In this document: piece after piece, positions 1 through 10,800 of the stretch
How the letters are laid out: each line of letters starts with the position of its first letter
Position numbering within the stretch: position 1 is the stretch's first letter
Assembly: GCA_004154925.1 (NCBI GenBank)
Contig: QJNS01000126.1
Location: 124,001 to 188,000, forward strand
Direction of reading: 5' to 3'
From: Monosporascus cannonballus
Taxonomy: Eukaryota > Ascomycota > Sordariomycetes > Xylariales
Length of the DNA: 64,000 bases
Made by a program: the position numbers and the translations under genes
The notes under the pieces: model-generated
What the model was told of the DNA's origin: nothing
What the model saw: only the letters and a program-made list of their open reading frames with translations
Database searches by the model: none

Positions 1-1149
1 AGTAATTAAGAAAATTATTAAGAAATGTAATATCTGTAATAAAGCTAAAATAGTACACCGTATACCCTACGGATTACCGCAACTTATTAATGTTTCTAAT
101 AAAGCATAAAATACTATAACTTAAAACTTTATTATTAATTTATTATTATTTAAAACCGTAGTTTTTAAAATCGAATACGGCGGAATCAAGGTAATTATTA
201 ATAAATGTATTAAATACAAGTATTTTTGCCTTTTATCAAAAACGCAACGATAAAATAATAGACCTATATTTTTATTAAATATTATCTTAATAAATAGAGA
301 ATACTAAAAATGAGAATTTTCAATCAAAATAGGATTTAAATTCTAAAATTTAATATTAATTTTGTTCAAATAAATAGGTACTAAGTTGAAGTTTTTAATA
401 ATTTAATGTTTTTAAACGAACGGCTAAACCGAAAAATTAAATCAAATTTTGGAATAATACTTTCGAAATTACGTTAATTACTAATAAAATAATTATCTAA
501 AACTTTCATTACTGGTATAAGTTGTTTACAACATATTTATTAATGCAATTATAGACGTATTTCCTTATATAGCTATATACGAACATAAAGCCAAAACAAA
601 ACGATTTAAGTAATTATTTAATAAAGTACCAAAGATTATTATATTTATCTTAAAAACAAAAGCTTTAATAATAAAAATTAAAATGATTTAAATGAGTTTT
701 CAAATTAAGTTATAATTCCTTTAATAAAAATAATTTGGTGGGTATTTAAAAAATTAAAAGATTAATTTTATCAAAAAGGTTTACTTATAACGCTGAAAAC
801 AAAAGGTAATTTTAAATATCTTGTAAGTTAAAATAAAAAAGCTTAACGATAAACTCAGTTTCAAAAAACTTAAATTATTTAAAATTGAAAGGGTTATTTT
901 CAATATTAATTACCGATTATTATTATCTAGAAATATACGAATATATATTATTTTTTATATTTTCTTATTAAATGTAGTAGTCAAGAATATCGTATTAAAA
1001 ATATTTTCAAATTTAAAAAAGATTTTAATAAATACGAAACCTAATAAATATTAAATTTCTGTATAGTTAAAAACAAATTTTAGTATTTGGTTAAATAAAA
1101 TAGATATTTATATAGAAAAAATATTTGGAAGTTATTTAACTATTTAGCG

Positions 1150-1900
1150 AACGCAATAGACCTGGTTAAAACGTTTTACTGCCAAAATTCTAACCGACCG
1201 TTTTTAATACGACCAAGGTTACAAGCGATAACGATGTTCTATTTAAATCTAACTTTGCGGCGTTTTAGTCGAAAAAGGTAAACACTTTTATCGTAACGTC
1301 TATTTCTAAGGCAAGCTAAGCTTACTTAGCGTCCATACGACGTTATTCCTTTTCTATATTTTCTCGTTTTTCTAGTTGGTTTAATTCCCAATTTTCTTTT
1401 AATAACTTTACGGCCTTTTTTTAAAAAAAAGGTCTTATTAAAAACGTAACCGCCTCAATTTCCGGATAAAGTTTAACGATTTTTTATTTTGTTTCCGGCG
1501 CTTTTTTTTTACGGATTTCTGATATGCTAAAAACTTCTTTTTTAAAGTATATTGTTTCTTTTGTAAAACGTTTTTGTATTTTATTTATTTTCTTAAAGAC
1601 GTTTATAATTAAAACGTTATAAGAAAGATATTAATGACGAATATAACAGTTATAATGTTAGATTTCTAGAAGATAAAAATAAACGGTTTTACTAAACCGA
1701 ACGCAGTTAAAGCAAAAAAAAAGCCTTAATACTAAAGTTTTTAATTAAATCAATACGCGTATCGCCAAAATTGCGTTAATTTAAACAAGTCTTTTTTCTT
1801 TTCGAATGCAGCCTATTATAGTAAAATTAACTGGAATATCTCTAAAAGCTTTTTCCAACAAAATAAAATAGCTATTTACGGTTTTTACCTTTAAAATAAA
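1150..1900 (-). pseudogene. Antisense accessory ORF relic of G1 copy 0
   Basis: Read on the minus strand, about 1440-1170 gives LKENWELNQLEKRE, a charged helix-like stretch, followed by IDVTIKVFTFFD and LKTVG.NFGSKT. The same order is seen on the plus strand of copy A at 10140-10800 and copy B at 26500-27100. It lies between the end of pol and the 3' LTR and runs against pol. It carries many RIP-type stops. The upstream part, which should contain the cysteine motif, is too mutated here to read. Confidence 0.5.
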
Positions 1901-1922
1901 AATTGTTAGAAAAAGAACATAA

Positions 1923-2335
1923 TATTATAGAAATTAAGGTTTTTATTTCAAAAAAACTAACTTTTAAAATTTAACGTAAGCCTGTTACGGCGAAACCCCG
2001 GGTGGGAAAACTTAGCCTTCAGAAGTAATTTGGTTAATCTGGATAATTTGGAATTAAATTATGCAGATTATACAAATTTGCAATACACTTATTTTAGAAA
2101 TTAGTGTATTTAATAAATCGATTTTTATATAAATACCACCTATTTAATTTCGCTTTTTAGCTACCAATCTAAGCTTCTAATCAAAGGCAGCCGTTTTTAT
2201 TTATAAAAATAGTGTTTAAATATTTTTAGCGAATAAATCGTTAAATTATTCCCCGTCTTATTACTATCTATAAATCAAGGCCCTATTTCGAATACTGTTT
2301 ACATCTTTAGGTAGATGTATAACAGGTTCTTTATA
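1923..2335 (+). repeat. G1 3' LTR of copy 0
   Basis: This is the reverse complement of the LTRs at 9603-10040 and 16500-16937, aligned end to end. It starts at TATTATAG (TGTTACAG before mutation) and ends at GGTTCTTTATA (GGTTCGTTACA before mutation). The unmutated core GCCTGTTACGGCGAAACCCC near 1980 survives. Length is 413 bp against 438 bp in copy A. Confidence 0.8.
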
Positions 2336-3013
2336 TTTAATCTTTTTATCTCTTAGTTTATTATTTTTCTTTTACTTTTAATTTTTAAACATTAATGATT
2401 TTTTGCAAAAGTTGGAGAAGAATATTAATCAGGTCAAAAAATCTTCTTCAAATCATGTAATAAAAGGGGCTATATTATTAACTAGCTAAATATTTCCGCG
2501 ATAGATAGCAAATTATTAAGTTTAATTAATAATACTTTATTAATTAATAGCTGAAATCGAGTATATTGTATGTCGGTTATTAATTTAAAAGCCATTAAAA
2601 TACAACGAACCTATTATATATTTATTTAAAAATATAAATAATATCCGAAATAGGGGTTTATTTGAGAGATAATAATAAAGCGAGAAATAAATATATTAAA
2701 TTATTTAGTAAAAAGATTTCCGGAATCTTTTATAGCAAAGAATAATTATCTCCAGTTATACGCTTAATTTAATAGTTAAAAAACGAAAAATTAAGGAAGT
2801 ATGATTTATAAAAAACCGATTTATTATATATATATCATTTTGGAAGTAAGTATATCGTAACTTTATATAATATATATGATCTGGCCTAAATTATTTAATT
2901 ACATAGATTACTTTAATAGGCCAAGCCTTTTTTGTCCGGGTTTACCTGTAACAGGTCCGCGCTAGGCCTTAAAGGTAGGTCTTTTCGAAATAGAAACTGC
3001 TATTCCCATAACA
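2336..3013 (-). mobile_element. G1 5' LTR plus leader fragment, minus orientation
   Basis: Bases 2601-3013 are an LTR aligned with 9603-10040, from TACAACGAACC to CCCATAACA. Bases 2336-2600 resemble the leader between gag and the 5' LTR of copy A (16260-16499); shared blocks lie around the ATATTAATC/TATTAATCAGG and GTCGGTTATTAAT stretches. This is therefore the 5' end of a second G1, read on the minus strand and cut at 2335 by the 3' LTR of copy 0. It interrupts the G2 fragment that begins at 3014. Confidence 0.7.
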
Positions 3014-4486
3014 GTTATATTCAAAAATAATAACGAAACTAAAGTTTAAACAGAACTAAAGAATTAAAATTATAACAAAAGAAATATTAAAATATTAATT
3101 TTTGAAAAAAATGTTTTCCAGATTAAAAAGAATATTTAAACAAAATGACTAAATAAAAAACTCGATTTCAAATATATCGGTCGTATAAAATTACTAAGAA
3201 ATTTTCAAAAAATAATTGCTAGTTTAAGCGCCTATTTAAAGTCAAATTTTACTTGATTTTCTATATTTTCTTGCTAAAGTTAGTAGTAAATATAATTAAA
3301 GTATATATAACATAAAATAAAATAAAAGTAAAAAACGAGATAACTTATAAGGCGAAAGAAATTTCGATTTATATAACAAAAATAAACGCACCAAACATTT
3401 AATTAAATAAAAGAATTATCTAAATTTTTAAAACACCTAAAAGCTTACTAAAAATCTTAGTAACGCCTAATCTTTATTAAAAGAACATTTTCTAATAACG
3501 ATAAATATACTTTAATTAATAATTAATTAGTTCATAAGTTCGATGATAAATTAATTAATCAGATTTATAGCTTATATTAATTTGGCCGCCGTAATTACGG
3601 CCTTTTATCGTTATTACTTTTATTTTAAAGTTTAAACTTCTTTATAACCTCTGCGTCTTAAACATTATAACGAAATATCTTAATAAGTACGAAATGTATT
3701 TTATTTTTTAAACAACTTAATGGGCTAAATAATTCGTTCAATTATTATTAAACCTTAAAAAAAGAAATTCTTAGCTATACGTTTTTTTAGCTTTAAACGC
3801 TTTTTTTACAATTAACCTTTTATGCTTTAATTCGAAACAGCTAAATAAGTCGCAAAAACATTCTTATTTAGTATAATACGTACATTTTTCTAAGTTGTAA
3901 TAAGTTTTACAAATTTTGTTTTTAATTATATAATAAAAATATAAAAAGTTTAATAATATAATAAAACTAAAACGTTAGTACGTTTACGAAAACGGCACTT
4001 TTCAATATAATTAGATATAATAAATATAAAACAATTACTAACTTATAGTAATAAAAAACCAATTTAATTTTTAAGGGTAAATATTTTAAATACATGAAAA
4101 TTGCAATATAACCTAACGATTATAGCTTTTTATAAATGATTAGACTAGTTAAAAAAACAAGCTCCGATCTAGGCTAAGAAATTATATAACGAGCTTAAAA
4201 AACTGACATAATTTAATTAGCTTTGTATTTTGAAACTGGAAAAGGTCTTAAAAGTATTTAAAATAAAACCAGAAACTTAAAACAAAATATATACGCTTAT
4301 TATTTTCACAATATAAATAATAAAAAGTTATAATACTTATTAATACTTATAACTTCGTTCTTTAAAATACTCTAGGTATTTCACAATATAACTAGTTACC
4401 TTATTATTTAAATTTCTATGATATTTTTACTAATATAAACCTATCGACTTATGGTTTAATAATTAGTTAAACCTCTAGCCGTTATA
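3014..4486 (+). mobile_element. G2 gypsy 3' fragment with 3' LTR
   Basis: Bases 3150-3300 translate to the end of an integrase (LDFKYIG..K.., then a DFLYFL-like stretch) and match G2 at 23510-23640 almost in register. The distance to the LTR is also the same (about 940 bp). The LTR occupies about 4104-4486 and ends with the conserved block GGTTTAATAATTAGTTAAAC followed by CTCTAGCCGTTATA. The 5' part was lost where the G1 fragment 2336-3013 abuts it. RIP is heavy. Confidence 0.75.
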
Positions 4487-7006
4487 TAATTAAGTGTTAA
4501 GATCCTTTTATATTTTTCTTTTTACGAAGTGCAAATGAACTTTAGCTAGCTAATTCGTTCATCGATTAAGGCTTTATATTAACATATCTAAAAGTCTCTT
4601 GAGATTGTATTGTAATTTTTAAATAATACAATATCAAAATTAATTATTGAATATCGTTTTCAAATTAAATTTTCGAAGTAATTAATTTTGCATATAATTG
4701 TTTTAGTATCGTAAACGAACTTTTAATTCTCAGCGTCTATAGCGATATAACGATTAAAGTTTTGTTTTTATAGTTATTTAAGATTATTAATTATATCCGT
4801 TATAATATAATTATTATTTAAAGTTTCGCAATTTATTTTTACGATATCTCAATATATTCTTATTCGCATTATCAATATAATCGAGTTAGAAACGTCTTTA
4901 TATGTTGTATGAAAAGCTTATCTCGGAAGTTTTTTTTAATTCTTTTATATCTTACTCTCTTGTGTCTTTTTTATAAATTGTTTTTATTTTTCAAGTAATA
5001 CTCTAATACTTAAATTCGTTCTCTGGGTTGCTTATTTAATATTTGCAGCTGCTTAATATATGGCTTTTATTATTATAAGGTAACTTTTAATTAAACTGGT
5101 TTTTTTCTTATTGTTATATTCTATCCTAACAAGTAAATTGTTTTACTGTAATTTTCGTCGTATTCTATTAAGCCTTATCATAATAATTGTTTTATAAGAT
5201 TTTCGTAAATTATTTAAATCTTTTGAAATAACTTTTTTATTTTCAAGGTTTATAATATTCGTTTATTCGAAATAATAATTTATAAAAACCTCTTAATAAT
5301 ATTTTTATGCTAGGTTAAAATATTTTTTCCGTTGCTTAATAATCGTGTTAATTGTAAAAGTAAAAACGGGTTTTTACGAATATTATCCGTTTTTTCACCA
5401 AACCAGCTTTATGAAGTTATTTATTTATCGATTTCATTTTATAATTGTATAGTTCGAAAATATTAATATTACTTTTATTATTTTAGTTTTTTTAATATCG
5501 TTATTAGAAATAAAATTTATATATATAAAACGCGTTAATAAACACATTTTCCTTATTCGTTATATATATAATAATTTTTTATTAATAATAAATAATACGA
5601 ATTTTATTTATCGATTTAAAGTTTTAAAATAAGCGATTTTCGTTTAGTTTTAATATTATCTTTAATTATTTTTATAAGGCTTTTATTATCATATAGAAGT
5701 TTTCTAAGTTAAACTTTCGCTTTTTCTATACTTTATTACATCTTTAATCGTAAATATTTAAATTCGTACTTAACTTAAATTATATAAATAATATGTTTAT
5801 TATTCGTATTATTTTTTTTAAATTTGTTTATTCTTATAAACGTCGAAATATTTTATCGTTACTTTTAAGCGCTTTATACCGAGTTATTTTATATCTTGTT
5901 CTGTTGCAGGTATAATATTTAATTTAGCTCTAATCTCTTTTTTAGATAGTATCTAACTCTATAGAATCGGGTATTATACCGTGGGACGTATTACCGCCGC
6001 TTTATCAAAGTATATTAATATTAACCATATGTCGAGGCTTGTTATCGTATTTGTTATTAGCGTTTCTCGTGTACTAAACATATTGTCGATCGTCGATTTT
6101 AATTACTATAACGATATAATTACACAAAAATTCGAATCGATTTATCTTAAAAAATCTTTTTAAAATTCCGTTTTCCCGCTATTTAAAAATTTAGCTACCA
6201 ATATTTTCTTATTTCTAATGAAACGTAAAAATTATTTATACTAAAATATTGCTATATTTAAACACGAACCTTTTTTGTTATAATTATAAAATTTCAATTT
6301 AACTTTAATTTATTTATTTATTTCTTCGAATATCTTTATTTAAGCTTGCTCGAATTATTTATAATTGTTATAAATTCGTATTATCTTAAAACCTTATTTT
6401 TTCTAATAATAAAATAATATATTCCTTTATTGCGGGTTTAAATTACGTAAGTGCGTTACTTGTGAACCGCCTAACCGCAAATTTAATACGCGAAATAAAC
6501 GTCATAAGTCGAACAGAAAAATATCTAATAAACATTTAACATTAAAGAAAAAATAATTACAACTTAATTAAGGTTTTATTAAATAATTTAAGTTTAAAAA
6601 CTTTAAACCTTTTTCAACTATTTACTAAATATAAAATAAATATGTCGAGTTTGTCATACGAGTTTATTTCTTATAAAAACTTTAATTCTTTTATTTAGTT
6701 ATTTTTAATTGCTTAAAGTTTCTAAGTTAAAGTACTTCTTTTATGTTATAATGGGATAACTTAACTTGTTAACTTATTTAAACGTTGAAAAATATTTTTT
6801 TCAAAAAAAGTAAGGCCGTTTTTTAAATTTTAAAACTTATAGTTTCTCTAAAAAACCTTGTAAATATGCTTAGTTTTAGTATTTTTACTGAAATAGATAA
6901 TATATATAATATTACTTAAAATCTAACGATATTATTAAATAAAGGTTATAATATATAATAACTAAAAGTTTCACTAATTATTAAACTTAAGTTGTAAGAT
7001 TTATAT
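4487..7006 (-). pseudogene. G2-related gag relic
   Basis: On the minus strand, about 6560-5850 reads as a degraded gag related to G2: a helical stretch with NTNLQQLQIIRASLNKDI-like residues, then IKIDDRQYVWYTRN and NKYDNKPRHMVNIN, and a decayed CCHC knuckle (KYYTCNRTRYKITRY). The G2 gag at 18800-19400 has the same order (INDQ.YIWRN, NNSKPRDMANTS, CYNCNKIEHKVSQY). Bases 4487-5850 are AT-rich with no readable domain and probably continue the relic. No LTR was found for it. Short open frames such as 5981-6163 on the plus strand are accidental. Confidence 0.5.
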
Positions 7007-7286
7007 TAAAGTGGAGCAGGGTGTTACGCCTATAATCAGGCTCGGCTAATTAGAAAGCCCGGGTTTCGCATGTATATTAAGGAGTTCTTTTTCGCTAAAA
7101 GTTCAACTCCAAGGCATTATTTACGATCATTATTACTTAGTATGTTTTCTGTTATTTTCGTTATCAATTTTTAATACTATTAATATAATTGGATTAAGTT
7201 TTTCATTTCGATAATCCCATTCCGTATCGTGACATAAAATAATTATTCGTATTAATCAAAACCAATTTTCCTCTTACCTCAATTTA
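7007..7286 (+). repeat. G3 5' LTR
   Basis: Aligned without large gaps to 37663-37942. Shared landmarks are the purine block before GTGTTACGCC, CGGCTAAT followed by AGAAAGCCCGGGTTTCGCAT, AAGGCATTA and CCTCTTACC. The inner border is followed two bases later by TGGCTGCTAAAG (7289-7300), which has the TGG start expected of a tRNA primer-binding site. The outer border is set by the end of similarity. If base 7007-7008 was TG before RIP, the ends are TG...CA and the target duplication is ATAT. Confidence 0.75.
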
Positions 7287-7287
7287 T

Positions 7288-9602
7288 TTGGCTGCTAAAG
7301 AAAAGAAATTGGCTTTAATTAACTATCGAGGCAACTATCGATACTTTCGATCAATATTTGGAAAAAATAAGGTTTTAATTAGAAATGTGGATGATCACAG
7401 TTACGGCTATAAAAATGCAAAAATGTATATTATACCTTACGAAATTACAACGATACGAATAGCCTATAACGACGAAGTAACTTTAGTACACCATTAATCA
7501 AAGAAAATACTTAGGGATTAAGAATTTACGAATCTTCGTCCTAGGCAAAATCTCCAGTTAACCGATTTTGAAAAATTACAGGCTTAAAATTATATAGGTT
7601 TAATGAAATGAATGAGTTACTTACGTTTTAAATTAACGGCATAATTTAAAATGCTGCGTATTTCATAAAGAATTTTATTTAATAAAAATAGAATTCGGAT
7701 ATTTGGAAATTGAACGATAAAAATAAGTTAATTAAAATTAATTGCAAAAAACCGACTTATTCAGATTATAAAAACGAAAATACGTTATTAATTACGTATT
7801 TATGCAGATTTTAAATTAATTAAAAGCTGAAATAATGCCGATACATATAACGATATGGAATAGATTATTAACGTAAGCAGAAAAAGAAATAAGTTTATGG
7901 AGTTTGCGATTTCGTTTCCGAAAAAAAATTAAAAAAGGAATTAATATTCCTTAATATAATTGAAAAAATGGGACTAACTTACTAAATAACATATTTTGAA
8001 ACATTTTCGCTTTAATAGGCCGGTATCCAAAATGGGCCTTGCTTGGAGGTATCTTTTTAGATTTGCTAATATTGATTAACAAAATTATTTTAGCGGTAAA
8101 GTTAATAGTGGAAGTATTAATCGTAAAGTTAAAAACGACTAAATCTGATATTTATCGCTAATAATATGCCGATTAGAAAAAACGGGTTTAAATAAGTAAA
8201 AAAAAAAAACGATATTTTTATTATAATTGCGAAAAATTCAGAAAATATAGACGAAAATACCAAGCCCCTTAAATTTGCTTATATCTATGCATTCGAATAA
8301 TAATTCTAAGTTATTAAGTTATGTTAATCCCAAACCATTATTTTTTGATCCGCAGACTTTGTTAGGATTTAACCGGTTTGCTAAAGGGCTGTCAAAGTAA
8401 TCAAAAATCGCGGCATAATAAGGGTTATTGCTCGTTCCGGAATTCCCTGCTGGCTAAAAAGATCAAAGTCCAACGTCGAATATTATTGATCGCTACCGGT
8501 TATCTGAACCTAAGTACCAAAATAAGGTTAATAACGAACCACCTTTAAGTAATCTTATTAGTTCCCCAAAGCCGGCAATAAAATAATTAGAGGACGGGCA
8601 CAAAAATACCGGCGATTATTATCAAAATATCTAAAGGACGAGAGATTTAGTTTATTCCAATTTCTTTACAAACTTTTACTAAGTTTATAATATATATTCC
8701 TGAGATTGCACCTTTGAAATCCTTTAATCAGTATGGATACGGATTTCCGATAAACATTATAGATAAGCCTTTTTTTTTGTGGTATTGCCGGATACGTCCG
8801 TTTTCCTAGATTTCCGCTTTTCTGGTATTGCGGCTACTAACTGGCTTAAGGGAGTCGGCAGGCTGTATCGGAAGTACAAGCTTATAAAGGCGGAAAGAAT
8901 TAATAAGTTACTCTATTACATGAATAACTCTTTTATAAAAGATGAAATTAAAATTATTCTTAAAAGTATTATTATTTAATATAAGGCGGTTAGGAACATT
9001 TTAAAAACCTGTAAGTTATAAGACCTAAAATAAGTACGGATTATTAAGAATTAATTAAAAATTTTCACAAAATAAGTTTAACAAAATATATCTAATCAGG
9101 TTTATAAATATTATTTGAAATATGTTATTAAGATTTGCGATATTTTTAAAAAAGCCAAATTTAAAGGCAAAACTGCGAACAAAAATAAGTATACCGAAAA
9201 CTTATTAAAGGAATTTTTAGCCGGTGATTTTAAAGAAATTTTTAATAACTTATTTATAAAGTTCGAAAATTTATATATAATGCCTTATAATACCGTAACG
9301 ACATTAATAAAAAACTGGGTTTTTAATAAGGCTGGATTAATTAGATATAAGGGGCGAAAACGATTATCAAATACAGTTCGTTTCGATTTTAGCCAAATAA
9401 AAAAGGTACGATAACAAGGCCTGAAGCCTTTTCGATAAAATAATCCTGGACTTGAATCTTTTTTATTGACAAAACGTAATTAAATATCGGAGATTACCAA
9501 TACTTTACAGGAATTAAAGATTGCTCAAATACGACAAATTCACAACTTTAATGTTTTTAAGGAAAAAATAAAAAATAATAAGGTTGTCCGGCTATCGTAA
9601 TA
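7288..9602 (+). pseudogene. G3 leader and gag N-terminal relic, interrupted by copy A
   Basis: After the LTR an open stretch (7288-7497) gives an unrecognised 69-residue segment. From about 8300 the frame reads as a fungal gypsy gag: a Pro/Ser-rich part, then FSGIAATNWLKGVGRLYRKY (about 8815-8875, compare the usual F-G-...-WL...-L..-Y pattern), LLYYMNNSF, and at 9115-9414 an uninterrupted 99-residue block with LLKEFLAGDFKEIF, the helix-rich capsid part. The frame is cut by the insertion of copy A between 9602 and 16938. Stops elsewhere are RIP-type. Identification as gag is by pattern only. Confidence 0.55.
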
Positions 9603-10040
9603 TGTAACGAACCTGTCATACATCCACCTGGAGGTATGAGCAGTATCCGAAATAGGGTCTTGATTTGCAGGTAACAATAGGGCGAAAAAGGATTCAGTGA
9701 TTTATTCGTTAAAGAATTTTAAAGACTTTTCCCTTAATTAAAGAACGGTATAGTTACCTCTGAATTAAAAGCTTAGATTAATAATTAAAAAGCGAAACTA
9801 AATAGGTATTATTTTATATAAAAACCCGATTTATTATATATCTTAATTCCTAAAGTAAATGTATCGTGGATTTATGTAATCTATATAATTTATATAATCT
9901 GGTCCAGATTATTTAGATTATTTAAATTAACTAGATTACTTTAAGGGCTAAGCCTTCCTGTCCGTAATTTAACTGTAACAGATTTACGCTAGGTTTTAAA
10001 GGTTAGTTCTTTCGAAACAGGAACCCCTGTTTTTGTAACA
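9603..10040 (-). repeat. G1 copy A 3' LTR
   Basis: Begins TGTAACGAACC and ends TTTTGTAACA on the plus strand. It is the less mutated of the pair at its outer start (CATCCACCTGGAGGTATGAG), and is the downstream LTR for the minus-strand element. Confidence 0.9.
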
Positions 10041-10139
10041 TTATTTCTTTTTTCCAAGGATTTTTGTCCTAAAGATAAGAACCGTAAGCTGTTATTTTAT
10101 TTTGTTAAAGAAAGTTAGAAATATCCCAGCTAACTTTAC

Positions 10140-10800
10140 CATAACAGGCTGCGTCCAAAAAGAAAAAAAAAACCTCGTTTAAATTAACGCGAAACGCGTA
10201 ACAACCGTACAAATTTTATCGAGAAATTTGGTTCCAAAATTATCGCATGTTCAAATTACGTCCGTTTAGGGGAGCTTAATTATTTCTTCGTATCGGATAT
10301 CCCTAATTGCGGTTATTGTATTCGTCGCCAGCGCTCAGCCTACGACGTACTGGATATAAATTTTTTAGTGAAAATTAAGGAGGAATGCGATCGTTTATAA
10401 AAAGAATAGCGCGAAATGGAGGATATTGTAATCGCGCATTAAAAAACCTTAGCTATATACCAGGAAATTGTTAAAAAGAGAACGAAGGAATTCGTTAGTC
10501 GATTAAAACGTCTTTGCCTGTAATAAAGCGTTCTGGAAAAAAAAGCCTTTACGATTTTGAAGGAAGGTTATAAATTAGATCAGCTGGAAGAATAGGAAAG
10601 ATTAGAGAAAAAATAGCGACGTATGGAAATAAAATAGATACAGCTTATTTCCGAAATAGATGTTATCGCAAAGGTGTTTACTTTTTTCGATTGGAACGCC
10701 GCAGGTTTGGATTTAAATGGGGGACCGTTATCGTTTACGATTTTGGCCGCACTGGAAACGGTTGGTCAGGATTTTGGCGGTAAAACGTCTTAACTAGGTT
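10140..10800 (+). pseudogene. Accessory ORF of G1, opposite to pol
   Basis: Plus-strand frame between pol and the 3' LTR of copy A. It reads YVRLGELNYFFVSDIPNCGY, then CIRRQRSAYDVLDIN, which looks like a Cys-x2-Cys...Cys knuckle with cysteines turned to Tyr by G-to-A change. A long charged helix follows (KIKEECDRL, VSRLKRL, LEKKAFTILKEGYKLDQLEE) and then a tail LNGGPLSFTILAALETVGQD. It is present in copies 0 and B at the same place and orientation. Similar Cys-knuckle plus coiled-coil ORFs are known to accompany fungal gypsy repeats, but the role is unknown. The 3' end overlaps the end of pol on the other strand. Confidence 0.6.

Larger units (their letters stand above)
1..2335 (+). mobile_element. 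G1 gypsy element, 3' end (copy 0), RIP-degraded
   Basis: The left edge cuts into a Ty3/gypsy element read on the plus strand. Bases 1-110 translate to an integrase zinc-binding remnant (KCNICNKAK followed by PYGLPQ, the usual H2C2 tail). Bases about 830-1000 give the integrase C-terminal stretch (KLNDKL..FKKLKLFKIERV..NYRLLLSRN), and 1060-1200 give a chromodomain-like end (YLVK, then NAIDLVKTFYCQN). It matches copy A (9603-16937) in order and spacing. Stops interrupt every frame, mostly TAA/TAG from CAA/CAG, so nothing is functional. An opposite-strand accessory ORF and the 3' LTR follow. The 5' part is outside the window, so the target duplication cannot be tested. Confidence 0.85.
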
